Origin: Nitrospirae bacterium JdFR-81
GTDB lineage: Bacteria; Nitrospirota; Thermodesulfovibrionia; UBA6902
Direction: 5' to 3'
NCBI GenBank assembly: GCA_002011735.1
Contig: MTOQ01000073.1
Location: 1 to 39,195 of the forward strand
DNA: 39,195 bases
This document shows positions 18,351 to 27,947 of the stretch, piece by piece. The first letter of the stretch is position 1; the number at the start of each line of letters is the position of its first letter. The notes below the pieces were generated by a model that saw only the letters and a program-made list of their open reading frames with translations, was not told where the DNA came from and searched no databases. The translations under genes were made by a program, and so were the position numbers.

Positions 18351-19400
18351 TGATGTGTTTTTTATAATCTCAAATGGGATCTCTTCAAGCGGGAGGACCT
18401 TCTCGACAACGCCTGAGGATATCGCCTCGTTCGCCATCCCGTAGACAATGGCACTCTTTTCAGACTCCACCAGGGTCAGGCCGTTCCTATCCCTTATGGC
18501 CTTCATGCCGGCAACTCCATCCCTGCCCATCCCTGTCAGTATTATACCCATGACCCTTTCTCCGTATATATCCGAGGCAGACTGCATCATCATATCAATG
18601 GATGGCACATACCTGTCTCCTGGAGATGCCTTTATCGTCCTGACGCACACCTTATTGCCCAGCCTCTTCAAGAGGAGGTGATGTCCACCAGGGCAGATAA
18701 GCACCTCGCCCCTGTTGAGTGGCTCACCGTCCCTCGCCTCCCTCACCTTGAGAAGGCTCACACTGTCCATCCTCTCGGCAAAGTATCGTGTAAAGCCCTC
18801 GGGCATATGCTGGCTTATCAGGACAGTAGCATGAAGGTCTGATGGAAGACGCGATAGTATAGACTGGATGGCCGTCGGGCCCCCTGTGGATGCACCAATG
18901 GCTATCACCTCCACCTTCCTCCTTGTAACAGGAACCGCCTTCTTCACCACCTCTCCCTCCATAAGGGAGAGCGTCCTCATAAGATTATCCATCTTGAGGG
19001 ACTTGAGTGCAGCAAACTTCCTCAGCAGGTCCTGCTCGATCATCCTGAGCTCCTCGTTCGCCCTCTTTGTGGGCTTCTCTATAAAGTCTGCTGCACCAAG
19101 CTGTAGGGCCTTGAAGACTGTGTTGTTCCCTCCATGGGCGCTGATGACGATTACAGGCAGGGGCGTGTTCTCCATGATCCACCTGAGGAGCGTAAAACCG
19201 TCCATCCCTGGCATCTCAAGATCAAGGGTCACGATGTCAGGCTTCTTTCTCAGTATCTTGTTCAGCCCGTCCTTGCCATCAAAGGCTATATCTATCTGGC
19301 CCACATCAGGGTCTTTCTGGAGTATAGCCTTTATGGTCTGCCTGCTGAAGGCAGAATCATCTACGATCAATACATTTAATGGTTTCCTCTCCATATCCAT
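18330..19400 (-). CDS. cheB: Chemotaxis response regulator protein-glutamate methylesterase CheB
   Basis: Receiver VLIVDDSAFSRQ...DLEMPGMDG; esterase AIGASTGGPTAI, SQHMPEGFT, ILTGMGRDG. Confidence 0.96.
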   Translation of the reverse strand: MDMERKPLNVLIVDDSAFSRQTIKAILQKDPDVGQIDIAFDGKDGLNKILRKKPDIVTLDLEMPGMDGFTLLRWIMENTPLPVIVISAHGGNNTVFKALQLGAADFIEKPTKRANEELRMIEQDLLRKFAALKSLKMDNLMRTLSLMEGEVVKKAVPVTRRKVEVIAIGASTGGPTAIQSILSRLPSDLHATVLISQHMPEGFTRYFAERMDSVSLLKVREARDGEPLNRGEVLICPGGHHLLLKRLGNKVCVRTIKASPGDRYVPSIDMMMQSASDIYGERVMGIILTGMGRDGVAGMKAIRDRNGLTLVESEKSAIVYGMANEAISSGVVEKVLPLEEIPFEIIKNTSSSSPYS

Positions 19401-19408
19401 ACACCCTG

Positions 19409-20260
19409 TCAGGCAGGACTCAGAGGCTTCTGATAGACTATGTCGGTCTTTAGATGCCTGAGGCGGAATTTGGTGGTTATATTCATCAGGGATTCAGAGT
19501 GTCCAAGAAAGAGAAAACCACCAGGTCTTAAGACATCGAAGAGATTCTCTGCAACGATCTTCCGCGAATCAGGCCTGAAATACATCAACACATTGCGACA
19601 GAAGATGATGTCCACAGAGCCTATCAACCTCACCTTGTACGAGTCCACGAGATTAAGGAAGCTGAAGTTCACCAGTTGCTTGACCTTATCCTTTATCCTG
19701 TATTCACCATTCTCATTCCTCTCAAAGTATGTGTCTATGAAATACTTGTCCGTGCATCTGAAGGAGTTGTCTTTGTACACCCCTTTCCTTGCCGCACTCA
19801 ATACCCTCTGGCTTATATCGCTGCCGATGATGTTGATGTCCCAGCTCACGAAGTCATCATCCTCAAGCAGGCACATCGCAATGGTATAGGGCTCCTCCCC
19901 TGTAGAGCAGCCAGCAGACCAGATACTTATCCTCCTCTCCTCCCTGTTCCTTTCCTTCAGTTCAGGCAGGACCTCGTTCCGGAAGGCATCGATCTGTGTC
20001 CCCCCCCTGAAGAAGTATGTCTCGTTCACGGTCAATATATCTATTATGGTCTGTAGCTCCTCCTCCCTGTTCCTGTCATACTTCAGGAGACGATAATACT
20101 CCCTGAAATCCTTCATCCTGTGGATATACAGGCGATTGGTCAGCCTGAGCTGAACGATAAACTTCAGCCTGTCATCAAAGAATATCCCACAGTATTCTGC
20201 TATAAGGTCCCTTATCAGTCTGAACTCTTCTGTCGATAAAGGGATAAGGTTATTAACCAT
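19409..20260 (-). CDS. cheR: Chemotaxis protein methyltransferase CheR
   Basis: VNETYFFRG, SIWSAGCSTGEEPYTIAM, DIIFCRNVLMYF, GGFLFLGHSES. Confidence 0.96.
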   Translation of the reverse strand: MVNNLIPLSTEEFRLIRDLIAEYCGIFFDDRLKFIVQLRLTNRLYIHRMKDFREYYRLLKYDRNREEELQTIIDILTVNETYFFRGGTQIDAFRNEVLPELKERNREERRISIWSAGCSTGEEPYTIAMCLLEDDDFVSWDINIIGSDISQRVLSAARKGVYKDNSFRCTDKYFIDTYFERNENGEYRIKDKVKQLVNFSFLNLVDSYKVRLIGSVDIIFCRNVLMYFRPDSRKIVAENLFDVLRPGGFLFLGHSESLMNITTKFRLRHLKTDIVYQKPLSPA

Positions 20261-22250
20261 CTAAATACCTCTTTGCCGTCTCCCTGACCTCTGCATCACT
20301 ATCGGTTAATGAAACCCTTCTTAAAAGCTCCATGTTCTCATCCCTGAATGACCTGCCGATCACATCCACCACCCTCTTTCTCACGCTCCAGCTACTGTCC
20401 TCAAGCAGGGGCTTTAAATAATCAACCACATCGTCATGACCACTGAGGGACTCAACAGCCGTGCTCCTGATCTCAGGGTCAGGGTCCTTCAGGAGTGCAA
20501 GCAGGGCCGTCTTGACCTCCTCGCCCCTGAAGCCTCCGAGTGCCTCAATAGCGGCAAGCCTTATTATACCCGACTCATCCGAGAGGAGCTGGATTAAATG
20601 CCTCACCGCCCTGTTGTCCCCCCTCTCTGCAAGACCCCTTATCGCAGCCTCCCTCACCCATATTTCAGGATCAGACAGCAGGAGCACAAGGGAGTCAACG
20701 ACCCTCTCATCATCTATCCTCCCAAGTGCAAGGGCTGCCGACCTCCTCACCTCCTGTGACTCATCCGTCAATGCATGAAGGAGATATTTTACACTTTCTT
20801 CCCCATTAATTTCTCCTATCGCCTCAACCACAGCAAGCCTGACATCGGGCACGCTGTCCTTGAGCGCAATACCAAGGGGCTCAATGGCCTCCTTCTTCCC
20901 TATCTTCTTCAGCAGTATCGCGGCATTCCTCCGCAGGCTGGGATCATCGTCCGAAAGCCATGCCATCACCTCATCGGTATTCAGACCATCCCTCAATTCT
21001 GACAGCGCAAATATGGCCTCTTTCTGGACATTCTCATATTCATCCTGCAGGAGTGGTATGATGTGCTCCACTGCCTCGATCTTCTTCAGCTTGGATAGTG
21101 CAATAGCGGCACCACCACGGACATGTCCATCAGGATCCCTCAAGAGCCTCAGCAGGGGATCGAAGAAGACCCTGCTTCCTGCCCTTACGGCCACCTCGCA
21201 CAGGACCCTCTTCTGGTATGCATCATCGGAATCAAAGTATGGCAGGAGTAATTCAGGGGACGTCCGTCCCACGAACTCTATCGCCCTGGTAAATACCTCC
21301 CTGTCCTGCTCCTCTATATCAGCAGACATCTCCATGGCCCGTGCTATCGCACCTTCATCCTTGAGCAGGGTAAGGATCAGGATGGCTGCCTTGCGTAGCT
21401 CCTTCTTCTCACTGTCTGCATAGGGACGGAGGAACGCCACTGCATCCCCTCCAAGGGCCTCCTTTACAGGCCTGATTATCAGCTCTTCATCCACGGGCCT
21501 GCGATAATACCTCATTATGGAGAGTATAGTCTGCTCCCGCACACTCCTTGAGTCATCCCTGAGATAGGGGATCACATGCACAAGGGAGTCAGGCCTTCCG
21601 ATCTGACCGAGCGCCTTTATAATGGACTTCCTCAGGGGTTTCTCCTTGAGAAGCGACACAAGCACATCAACCGCCCTATCGTCACCGATCTTGCCCAATG
21701 CCTCGATCGCATGGAACGAAAGCCATATGTTGTCACCCTTAAGCACAGAGAGTAATGTATCCACCACCTCAACGGTCTTCAGGTTGCCAAGGTGCTCAAC
21801 CGCGGCAGCCTGGATGTTCTCGTCCTCATCATGTATTGCCTTCATAAACACGGGAAGGGCCCTTGGATCGCCTGTCACACCGAAGATGTCTATGATGAAC
21901 TTTCTGACATCATGATCGTCGGTCTCAAAGGCCCTTATCAGATGGTCTGTGGCCTCTGCCTCAAGGGCTATAAGGGCCTCTATCGCTGAATTCCTCTGAT
22001 TGGCATTCTCACTATAGAGGGTATTGATAAGTGCCTTTATCACATCCTCCCCCCTTATACCGAGTATCACCTCTATGGCACTCTTCCTGACCCTCCAGTC
22101 TGTATCATTAAATGCATCTATGAGAAGGGGCAGGGATAAGGAGGTATCCTCTATATTAATCAAAGAATAGACAGCCTCTCGTCTCACATCAGGGTCCCTG
22201 TCACTCAATAGCTCCTTTATCCTCTGGATCTCTCTCTCACTACCCCCCAC
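20253..22250 (-). CDS. HEAT-repeat protein
   Basis: 665 aa made almost entirely of ~31-residue repeats such as DPDVRREAVYSLINI and DPEIWVREAAIRGLAERGDNRAV. Confidence 0.94.
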   Translation of the reverse strand: MGGSEREIQRIKELLSDRDPDVRREAVYSLINIEDTSLSLPLLIDAFNDTDWRVRKSAIEVILGIRGEDVIKALINTLYSENANQRNSAIEALIALEAEATDHLIRAFETDDHDVRKFIIDIFGVTGDPRALPVFMKAIHDEDENIQAAAVEHLGNLKTVEVVDTLLSVLKGDNIWLSFHAIEALGKIGDDRAVDVLVSLLKEKPLRKSIIKALGQIGRPDSLVHVIPYLRDDSRSVREQTILSIMRYYRRPVDEELIIRPVKEALGGDAVAFLRPYADSEKKELRKAAILILTLLKDEGAIARAMEMSADIEEQDREVFTRAIEFVGRTSPELLLPYFDSDDAYQKRVLCEVAVRAGSRVFFDPLLRLLRDPDGHVRGGAAIALSKLKKIEAVEHIIPLLQDEYENVQKEAIFALSELRDGLNTDEVMAWLSDDDPSLRRNAAILLKKIGKKEAIEPLGIALKDSVPDVRLAVVEAIGEINGEESVKYLLHALTDESQEVRRSAALALGRIDDERVVDSLVLLLSDPEIWVREAAIRGLAERGDNRAVRHLIQLLSDESGIIRLAAIEALGGFRGEEVKTALLALLKDPDPEIRSTAVESLSGHDDVVDYLKPLLEDSSWSVRKRVVDVIGRSFRDENMELLRRVSLTDSDAEVRETAKRYLDG

Positions 22251-22746
22251 GGTTCTCTCCCTCCTTTTCTCTGTCTATTTTTGAATCCTTACTTTGTGAC
22301 AACCTATCTGTCATGTCTCCAAGCATCGATATCTCTTCAGGGCTCATGAGCCTCTCAAGATTAAAGATTATAATCAACCTCTCGTCTATCCTTCCAATGC
22401 CCTTAATATACTCGGTCTTGAGGCCCTTAAATATGGATGGTGGCGGAGAGATGTTATCCTCTGTGATGGTCAGTATCTCGATAACAGAGTCCACCAGCAA
22501 CCCCACCTTCCCATTGTGGAGCCTCACTATCAGTATCTTCTCCTTATTCGGTCGTGGATCAACATTGAGCCTCTTTCTCATGTCAATAAGGGGGATGACC
22601 GAACCCCTCAGGTTGAAGACACCACTCACATAGACAGGGACGCCAGGGAAGTGTGTAACCTTCTGTGGTCTTATTATCTCGATGACCCTGTTTATATCTA
22701 TGCCAAACTCTTCACCTGAGATGGTAAATATTATGAATCTACTCAC
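22240..22746 (-). CDS. cheW: Chemotaxis coupling protein CheW
   Basis: FTISGEEFGIDINRVIEIIRPQKVTHFPGVPVYVSGVFNLRGSVIPLIDMRKRL. Confidence 0.95.
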   Translation of the reverse strand: MSRFIIFTISGEEFGIDINRVIEIIRPQKVTHFPGVPVYVSGVFNLRGSVIPLIDMRKRLNVDPRPNKEKILIVRLHNGKVGLLVDSVIEILTITEDNISPPPSIFKGLKTEYIKGIGRIDERLIIIFNLERLMSPEEISMLGDMTDRLSQSKDSKIDREKEGENRGG

Positions 22747-24421
22747 TCCTGAAGCCTTCCAGTTCGTTCACAAATTCGGTCGTCTCCCTGTATACCCTGT
22801 TAAACGAATTCTTCACCTCTTGGATTGTGTTAATGATCTCACCGCCTATCGCCTCTATATCCTCAATCGAGGATGTAAGCTCTCTATCAATCCTTTCAGG
22901 ACTGACCACCTCCCTGATGTGTTTTATCTTCTCAGATGCGGTCTGCAGGTTCTTGAGCATCATCTGGACGGCCCTGTTCTGCTCCTCGATGCCACGCATC
23001 AGGTTGGATGATATCTCCTTTATTCTTTCGGAATCAGAGATTATCTGCCTTGACCCCTTCTCCTGCATAAATGTTGCCTTTGTCACATCCTCAACCGAAC
23101 TCTTGATCATCTCCATCGAGCTATTTATCTGTGAGATCCCCATCACCTGTTCATGTGTGGCCTTCTGTATGGTAGTCGCAGCGTCTGCCGACAGGCGCGC
23201 ACGGTTTATGACCTCCCTCAAGGCCTCGCCTGTCTTTACCACCAGGTCAGTCCCCTGCTCCACTGCCTTCAGGCTCTCCTCTGAGACACGCAGGGTCGCC
23301 TCTATGTCATCCTGTGTGGACTTTATGATCTCTGTGATCTCCTTGGCAGAGGCCCTCGTCTTGTCTGCAAGGAGCTTGATCTCGTCTGCAACAACGGAGA
23401 ACACCTTCCCCTCCTCCCCCGCCTGTGAGGAGAGTATGGCCGCATTGAGGCTCAGGAGGTTTGTCTTCTTCGTTATATCAGAGATCACCGAGAGTATCTT
23501 CTCTATATCCCTTGACTTCTCTCCAAGCCCCTGAATCATGCTCACATTCTTCCTCACAGAATCAGCTATCTCATCCATCCCATCCATCGCCTCTGCAACG
23601 ATACCCATCCCCTCGGATGCGATGTTACGCACCTCCTTTGTCAGATTGGCCGACTCTGTGGTGCTCCTTTCGATCTCCCTGAAGCTCGCTGTAACCTCAT
23701 CGATTGCAACAGAGGTCTGCTCCACCGAGACAGAGAGGTTCTCCATGTTCTTCGCTATCTCCCTTGCAACCTGTGCTATCTCAATGATCACGGAATGGAT
23801 GTCAGAGGTGGCCTTCAAAAGCTCCCTGGTGTGATCCTCTATCTCATTGCCAGATGATGTTATCTGTGTGAGTGCAGAGACATTATCCTCTGAGATATCT
23901 ATGAGGTCCCTGGTGATATCGAGCAACTCCCTTCTGTAACCATCGGACTTCTTTATCGAATCCTCCAGCCTCTTTATCAATTCATTCTGCCTCTTCACAT
24001 CCTCGCTCAGGGTGTCCACGGGCATACCCGATCTCCTGAGCATCATCGACAGCTGCCTCAGTCCATCTGACTTCTCTGAGAAGATCTGCCTGAGATGGGT
24101 TATAAAGGAGTTTATGGATCGCCTCAGATCCTCTGTCTCAACATAGTCGGTCTCTGCCAGGATGGCCGGCAGTGCCCCACCCCTTACCTCATCCAGTGAA
24201 CGGGTGATCACACCCATGGCATCATCAAACCTCTTCTTATAGAGGTTTGCTATCAAAAGCACCACCAACAGGACAAAAAGCTCGTATGCGACTACAAGGA
24301 ATATCCCCTCTCCATCCCGAAGAGAATATGCAAGCACGATGATCCCCACGGACTGGAGGACGACAAAGGCAAGGGCAATCCTCAGAACCATCTCACGAGT
24401 CAATGACCTTCTCTTCTGCAT
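22739..24421 (-). CDS. Methyl-accepting chemotaxis protein with minimal extracytoplasmic loop
   Basis: Two N-terminal TM segments separated by SLRDGEG; signalling tip ISDITKKTNLLSLNAAILSSQAGEEGKVFSVVADEIKLLADKT. Confidence 0.94.
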   Translation of the reverse strand: MQKRRSLTREMVLRIALAFVVLQSVGIIVLAYSLRDGEGIFLVVAYELFVLLVVLLIANLYKKRFDDAMGVITRSLDEVRGGALPAILAETDYVETEDLRRSINSFITHLRQIFSEKSDGLRQLSMMLRRSGMPVDTLSEDVKRQNELIKRLEDSIKKSDGYRRELLDITRDLIDISEDNVSALTQITSSGNEIEDHTRELLKATSDIHSVIIEIAQVAREIAKNMENLSVSVEQTSVAIDEVTASFREIERSTTESANLTKEVRNIASEGMGIVAEAMDGMDEIADSVRKNVSMIQGLGEKSRDIEKILSVISDITKKTNLLSLNAAILSSQAGEEGKVFSVVADEIKLLADKTRASAKEITEIIKSTQDDIEATLRVSEESLKAVEQGTDLVVKTGEALREVINRARLSADAATTIQKATHEQVMGISQINSSMEMIKSSVEDVTKATFMQEKGSRQIISDSERIKEISSNLMRGIEEQNRAVQMMLKNLQTASEKIKHIREVVSPERIDRELTSSIEDIEAIGGEIINTIQEVKNSFNRVYRETTEFVNELEGFRSE

Positions 24422-24426
24422 GGTAT

Positions 24427-27318
24427 CTACAGCATCCCCAGCTTGGCCATCAGGCCCTCGATGTATTTGTAATCCTCATACTTGGCCTCGATAAAGCCCG
24501 TGTAGTGTGGCGATATGGCCTGCAGTATCGCCCTGTCCTCAGGCTTATTATTATCAAGGCCGATGAGTGCATCCTTTATCCTCTGTTTCATCTCTGGCGA
24601 CAGGTTCTTGTTCACGCATATATTGAACTCAGGGATGTTCCCTGACACCTTTATGAACTTCAGCCCCTCTCTCTTGTACCTCTGGGCCACTGATTCCATC
24701 ACACCACCTGCGTCGAACTCCCCGTCAAGCACCGCCCTCACAACATCATCATGATGGCCCCTGAAATCATAGAAATTGAGATCCTGGAGCTCTATCCCGG
24801 CATCCTTCAGCATGGCCATGGGGACGATATAGCTCGATGTGGAGAGGATGTCACCAAAGGCAAAGGTCTTGCCCCTTATGTCCTGTATACTGTTGATCTC
24901 GTCATTGTCCTCCCTGGCAATAATAGCCACATGATGGAATGGCTTGCCATCCCTCAGGGCCATGACGAGCACCTCTACTCCGTAGTCTATCTTTGACTTT
25001 ATATAGGTTGATGGTGTCATGTAACAGAGCATCGTGATACCCTCTCCGATCTCCTTGATGGTTGTCTCGTAATCAGCCTGGATCCTGGGCTCTACAGGAA
25101 CATCAATCACCCTCGACAGGTATTCACACAGGGGCGAGAACCTCTTGTGCATCTCTGCAGGAGACTCCAGGGGTATGATGCCCATCCTTATGATCCCCTT
25201 CTCCTCTTCAGAGGGGACCTTGAAGAGGTTCAGCTCCTCAAGCAGTATCTCTGCATCCTTCTGGAGGTTCCTTATCTTCCTGTTGGCAAAGAGTGCATGA
25301 TCCCTGTTCCTCTTCGGGAAGGAGCTTATCCTGCTCACCGAGGTCTGGATATTCTCAGCAATCTTCTTCTCCTCCTTTATTGCATCGGATATCTCACGGA
25401 TCTTGCCTGTGTATGTCTCAACAGATTCATAGAGATTCTTGACCTCCTTTGCCTGCTCCATGATCGCTGTCTTCACATGTCCTGTGGCATCCCTTATCTT
25501 CTCTGCGGCCATTATCACCTGGGATACACCCTGGGAATGATCGGCCGTTGCCCTTGCGGTCTGTGATATCATCCCCTTTATCTTCTCCACCGTATTGGTC
25601 ACAAATCCTATCCCCCTCAGCTGCTCAGACGTGGCCTTCTCGATGGCAACGGTCATCTCCTTCGACTTGACGACATTCTCCATTATCTTCTTGAAGGTCT
25701 CCTTCGCCTCCTTGGTCAGCTTTGTCCCCTCCTCGATCGCCTGCTGACCCTTTGAGACCGCTATGGTAACATTCTTCACGTCATTCTGAACCGACTGGAT
25801 GATGGAGGATATCTCGTGCGTTGACATTGATGTCCTCTCAGCAAGGTCCTTTATCTCATCTGCGACCACGGAGAACCCCTTCCCGTGCTCTCCTGCCTGT
25901 GCGGCAAGTATTGCGGCATTAAGCGCAAGCAGGGTGGTCTGATCGGTAATATCATTAATAACATTCAGTATCTTCCCGATCTCCTCGGACCGCTTGGTAA
26001 GGACATCGATATAATCGGCCACATTATCGATACTCTCTTTTATGCTCTGCATAGCGAGCACGGTCTTCTCGACAGCGCTTATCCCAAAGCCTGTTACATC
26101 ATTGCTTATCTTCTCCGAGAGCTTTGCCGACTCTCTTGTATGTAGCTCTATCTCCTTTATAGAGGAGTTAATCTCCTCAATGGCGGTCACGGCCTCCTCT
26201 GCCGAGGCAGAGAGCTCCTCTGCCCTCTCTGCAACCTCCTTGATGTTGGCAGACATCTGTTCAATCGAGGAGGTGGTGGAGTCTATGGCATCAGAGAGGT
26301 CTATCGTCCTCTTGCTTATCTCCTCGGTGACGGAATCCATCTCCTGGAAGGCTGTGGCGTTCTGCTCTACAAGGACCGTGATCTCCTTAATAATCTTTAT
26401 TATCTCGTTCATCGTCCTGTTGAGCCTTTCGACAGACTTCAATATCTTCTCAAAGGACTCTGTCTCCATCTCTGCACCCTTTATGATCACCTTGGACTCC
26501 TCCTCCACCTCTCCTGTGACCTGCTTGATTTTCGTAGATATCATCTTCACCCTGTTGATGATCTTGCCAACCTCCCTCATGCCCTTTGCAAGGTCGAGGC
26601 TGAGGTGGCCTATCTCATCTTTAAAATAAACAGGGGGTCTGATTGAAAGATCACCATATGAGAGCCTCTCAACCGAGTTCTCAAGCTCCTTAACAGGTCT
26701 TATCACGGTCTTCCTGAAGACGATCCACAGGAAACCACCAAAAAGCAACGTCCCGATCAAAAGACTCAGCACTATGATCCTGTCCCTCCTGATTATCTGC
26801 TGGGTTGCATCTTTTATGGACATCGAGACCTTGAGGACTCCTATGAGCCTGCCATCATCGGCATGGCATTTGACGCACCGTTCTGTGTTAATCAGGGGGG
26901 TGTAATAGATTATAGATTCGTCCTTCCTGAGTACAGACCTCGATATACCCTTCTTGATCTCATTGATTGCCGATATATCCTCTGACAGTGGCTCTTTATC
27001 CCTTAAAAAGAAGTCTCTTCCTGATACATTGAGGATCGTGATGGTCTCGATCGGCCCCCTTCCTTCATGCCTCTTTATCATCCCCTTGGTAACCAGTGCG
27101 TCCCCTGTAAGCATGGTCTCCTCGATTGCATCCTTAATAAAATCAACGCTGTTGCCTGAATACACATCAACAAGCCTGTATATATCGGTCCTTATAAACT
27201 TGATACTCATAACCCCTATGGCTATGGATGCAACGATCAATGTAAATATCACGAGCCCCACTATCTTGATCTCAAGGCTTACATCCCTTAACTTCTGCAA
27301 TCTCTCTAATACGCTCAT
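24427..27318 (-). CDS. Methyl-accepting chemotaxis protein with CxxCH sensor domain and C-terminal PhnD-like binding-protein domain
   Basis: TM1, extracytoplasmic domain with ERCVKCHADDG, TM2, HAMP, signalling tip INDITDQTTLLALNAAILAAQAGEHGKGFSVVADEI, then ~280 aa IIRMGIIPLESPAEMHKRFSPLCEYLSRVIDVPVEPRI...GKTFAFGDILSTSSYIVP. Confidence 0.93.
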   Translation of the reverse strand: MSVLERLQKLRDVSLEIKIVGLVIFTLIVASIAIGVMSIKFIRTDIYRLVDVYSGNSVDFIKDAIEETMLTGDALVTKGMIKRHEGRGPIETITILNVSGRDFFLRDKEPLSEDISAINEIKKGISRSVLRKDESIIYYTPLINTERCVKCHADDGRLIGVLKVSMSIKDATQQIIRRDRIIVLSLLIGTLLFGGFLWIVFRKTVIRPVKELENSVERLSYGDLSIRPPVYFKDEIGHLSLDLAKGMREVGKIINRVKMISTKIKQVTGEVEEESKVIIKGAEMETESFEKILKSVERLNRTMNEIIKIIKEITVLVEQNATAFQEMDSVTEEISKRTIDLSDAIDSTTSSIEQMSANIKEVAERAEELSASAEEAVTAIEEINSSIKEIELHTRESAKLSEKISNDVTGFGISAVEKTVLAMQSIKESIDNVADYIDVLTKRSEEIGKILNVINDITDQTTLLALNAAILAAQAGEHGKGFSVVADEIKDLAERTSMSTHEISSIIQSVQNDVKNVTIAVSKGQQAIEEGTKLTKEAKETFKKIMENVVKSKEMTVAIEKATSEQLRGIGFVTNTVEKIKGMISQTARATADHSQGVSQVIMAAEKIRDATGHVKTAIMEQAKEVKNLYESVETYTGKIREISDAIKEEKKIAENIQTSVSRISSFPKRNRDHALFANRKIRNLQKDAEILLEELNLFKVPSEEEKGIIRMGIIPLESPAEMHKRFSPLCEYLSRVIDVPVEPRIQADYETTIKEIGEGITMLCYMTPSTYIKSKIDYGVEVLVMALRDGKPFHHVAIIAREDNDEINSIQDIRGKTFAFGDILSTSSYIVPMAMLKDAGIELQDLNFYDFRGHHDDVVRAVLDGEFDAGGVMESVAQRYKREGLKFIKVSGNIPEFNICVNKNLSPEMKQRIKDALIGLDNNKPEDRAILQAISPHYTGFIEAKYEDYKYIEGLMAKLGML

Positions 27319-27947
27319 ACAACCTCCATCTTTACTAACTCATCGACATTTAATATAGAGATAAACCTCTCTCCCATCCTCACAACCCCTCTTATAAACC
27401 TTTTCTCCCTCTCGCTCAGGGTCGGGGGCGGTTGCAGGATCTCCCTCTCAGGGAACCTGAGTACCCTTATAAACGGTCCCACGATTGCACCAACAGGTTC
27501 ATTCTTTGATGTGTGGAGAACTATGATCTTGCTCTCCTCATCACCATCGCCCCTGAGCTCAAGGCGCCTCTTGAGATCGATGACCGGCAGGACCTTGCCC
27601 CTCAGGAATGTCACACCCCTTAGATAAGCAGGGGACCTCGGCACAGGTGTCGCCTTCCTGTAGTTTATGATCTCCTGTATCTCCAGCAGCCTCACTGCAT
27701 AATCCTCATTCGATATCCTGAATGCAATAAGCTCAACCTCCTTTACAGGTTCTGCCTCAACCACATCCGTATCAGGAGGGACTTCGAGGGCCTCTTCGAC
27801 TGTCTGGGCCTCCATGGCCCTTGCCTCCTCAACACCTGTCTCGGTAACCTTCTGCTCCTGTCTCGCCTTTTCCCCCTGGTCGGTATCCTTCTTCCCCTCT
27901 CCTGACCTTAACTCCTTAAGCCTCTTTCTCACCCTTGATATATCCAT
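27315..27947 (-). CDS. cheW: CheW-domain protein with N-terminal charged extension
   Basis: ~70-aa charged linker then ELIAFRISNEDYAVRLLEIQEIINYRKATPVPRSPAYLRGVTFLRGKVLPVIDLKRRL. Confidence 0.94.
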   Translation of the reverse strand: MDISRVRKRLKELRSGEGKKDTDQGEKARQEQKVTETGVEEARAMEAQTVEEALEVPPDTDVVEAEPVKEVELIAFRISNEDYAVRLLEIQEIINYRKATPVPRSPAYLRGVTFLRGKVLPVIDLKRRLELRGDGDEESKIIVLHTSKNEPVGAIVGPFIRVLRFPEREILQPPPTLSEREKRFIRGVVRMGERFISILNVDELVKMEVV

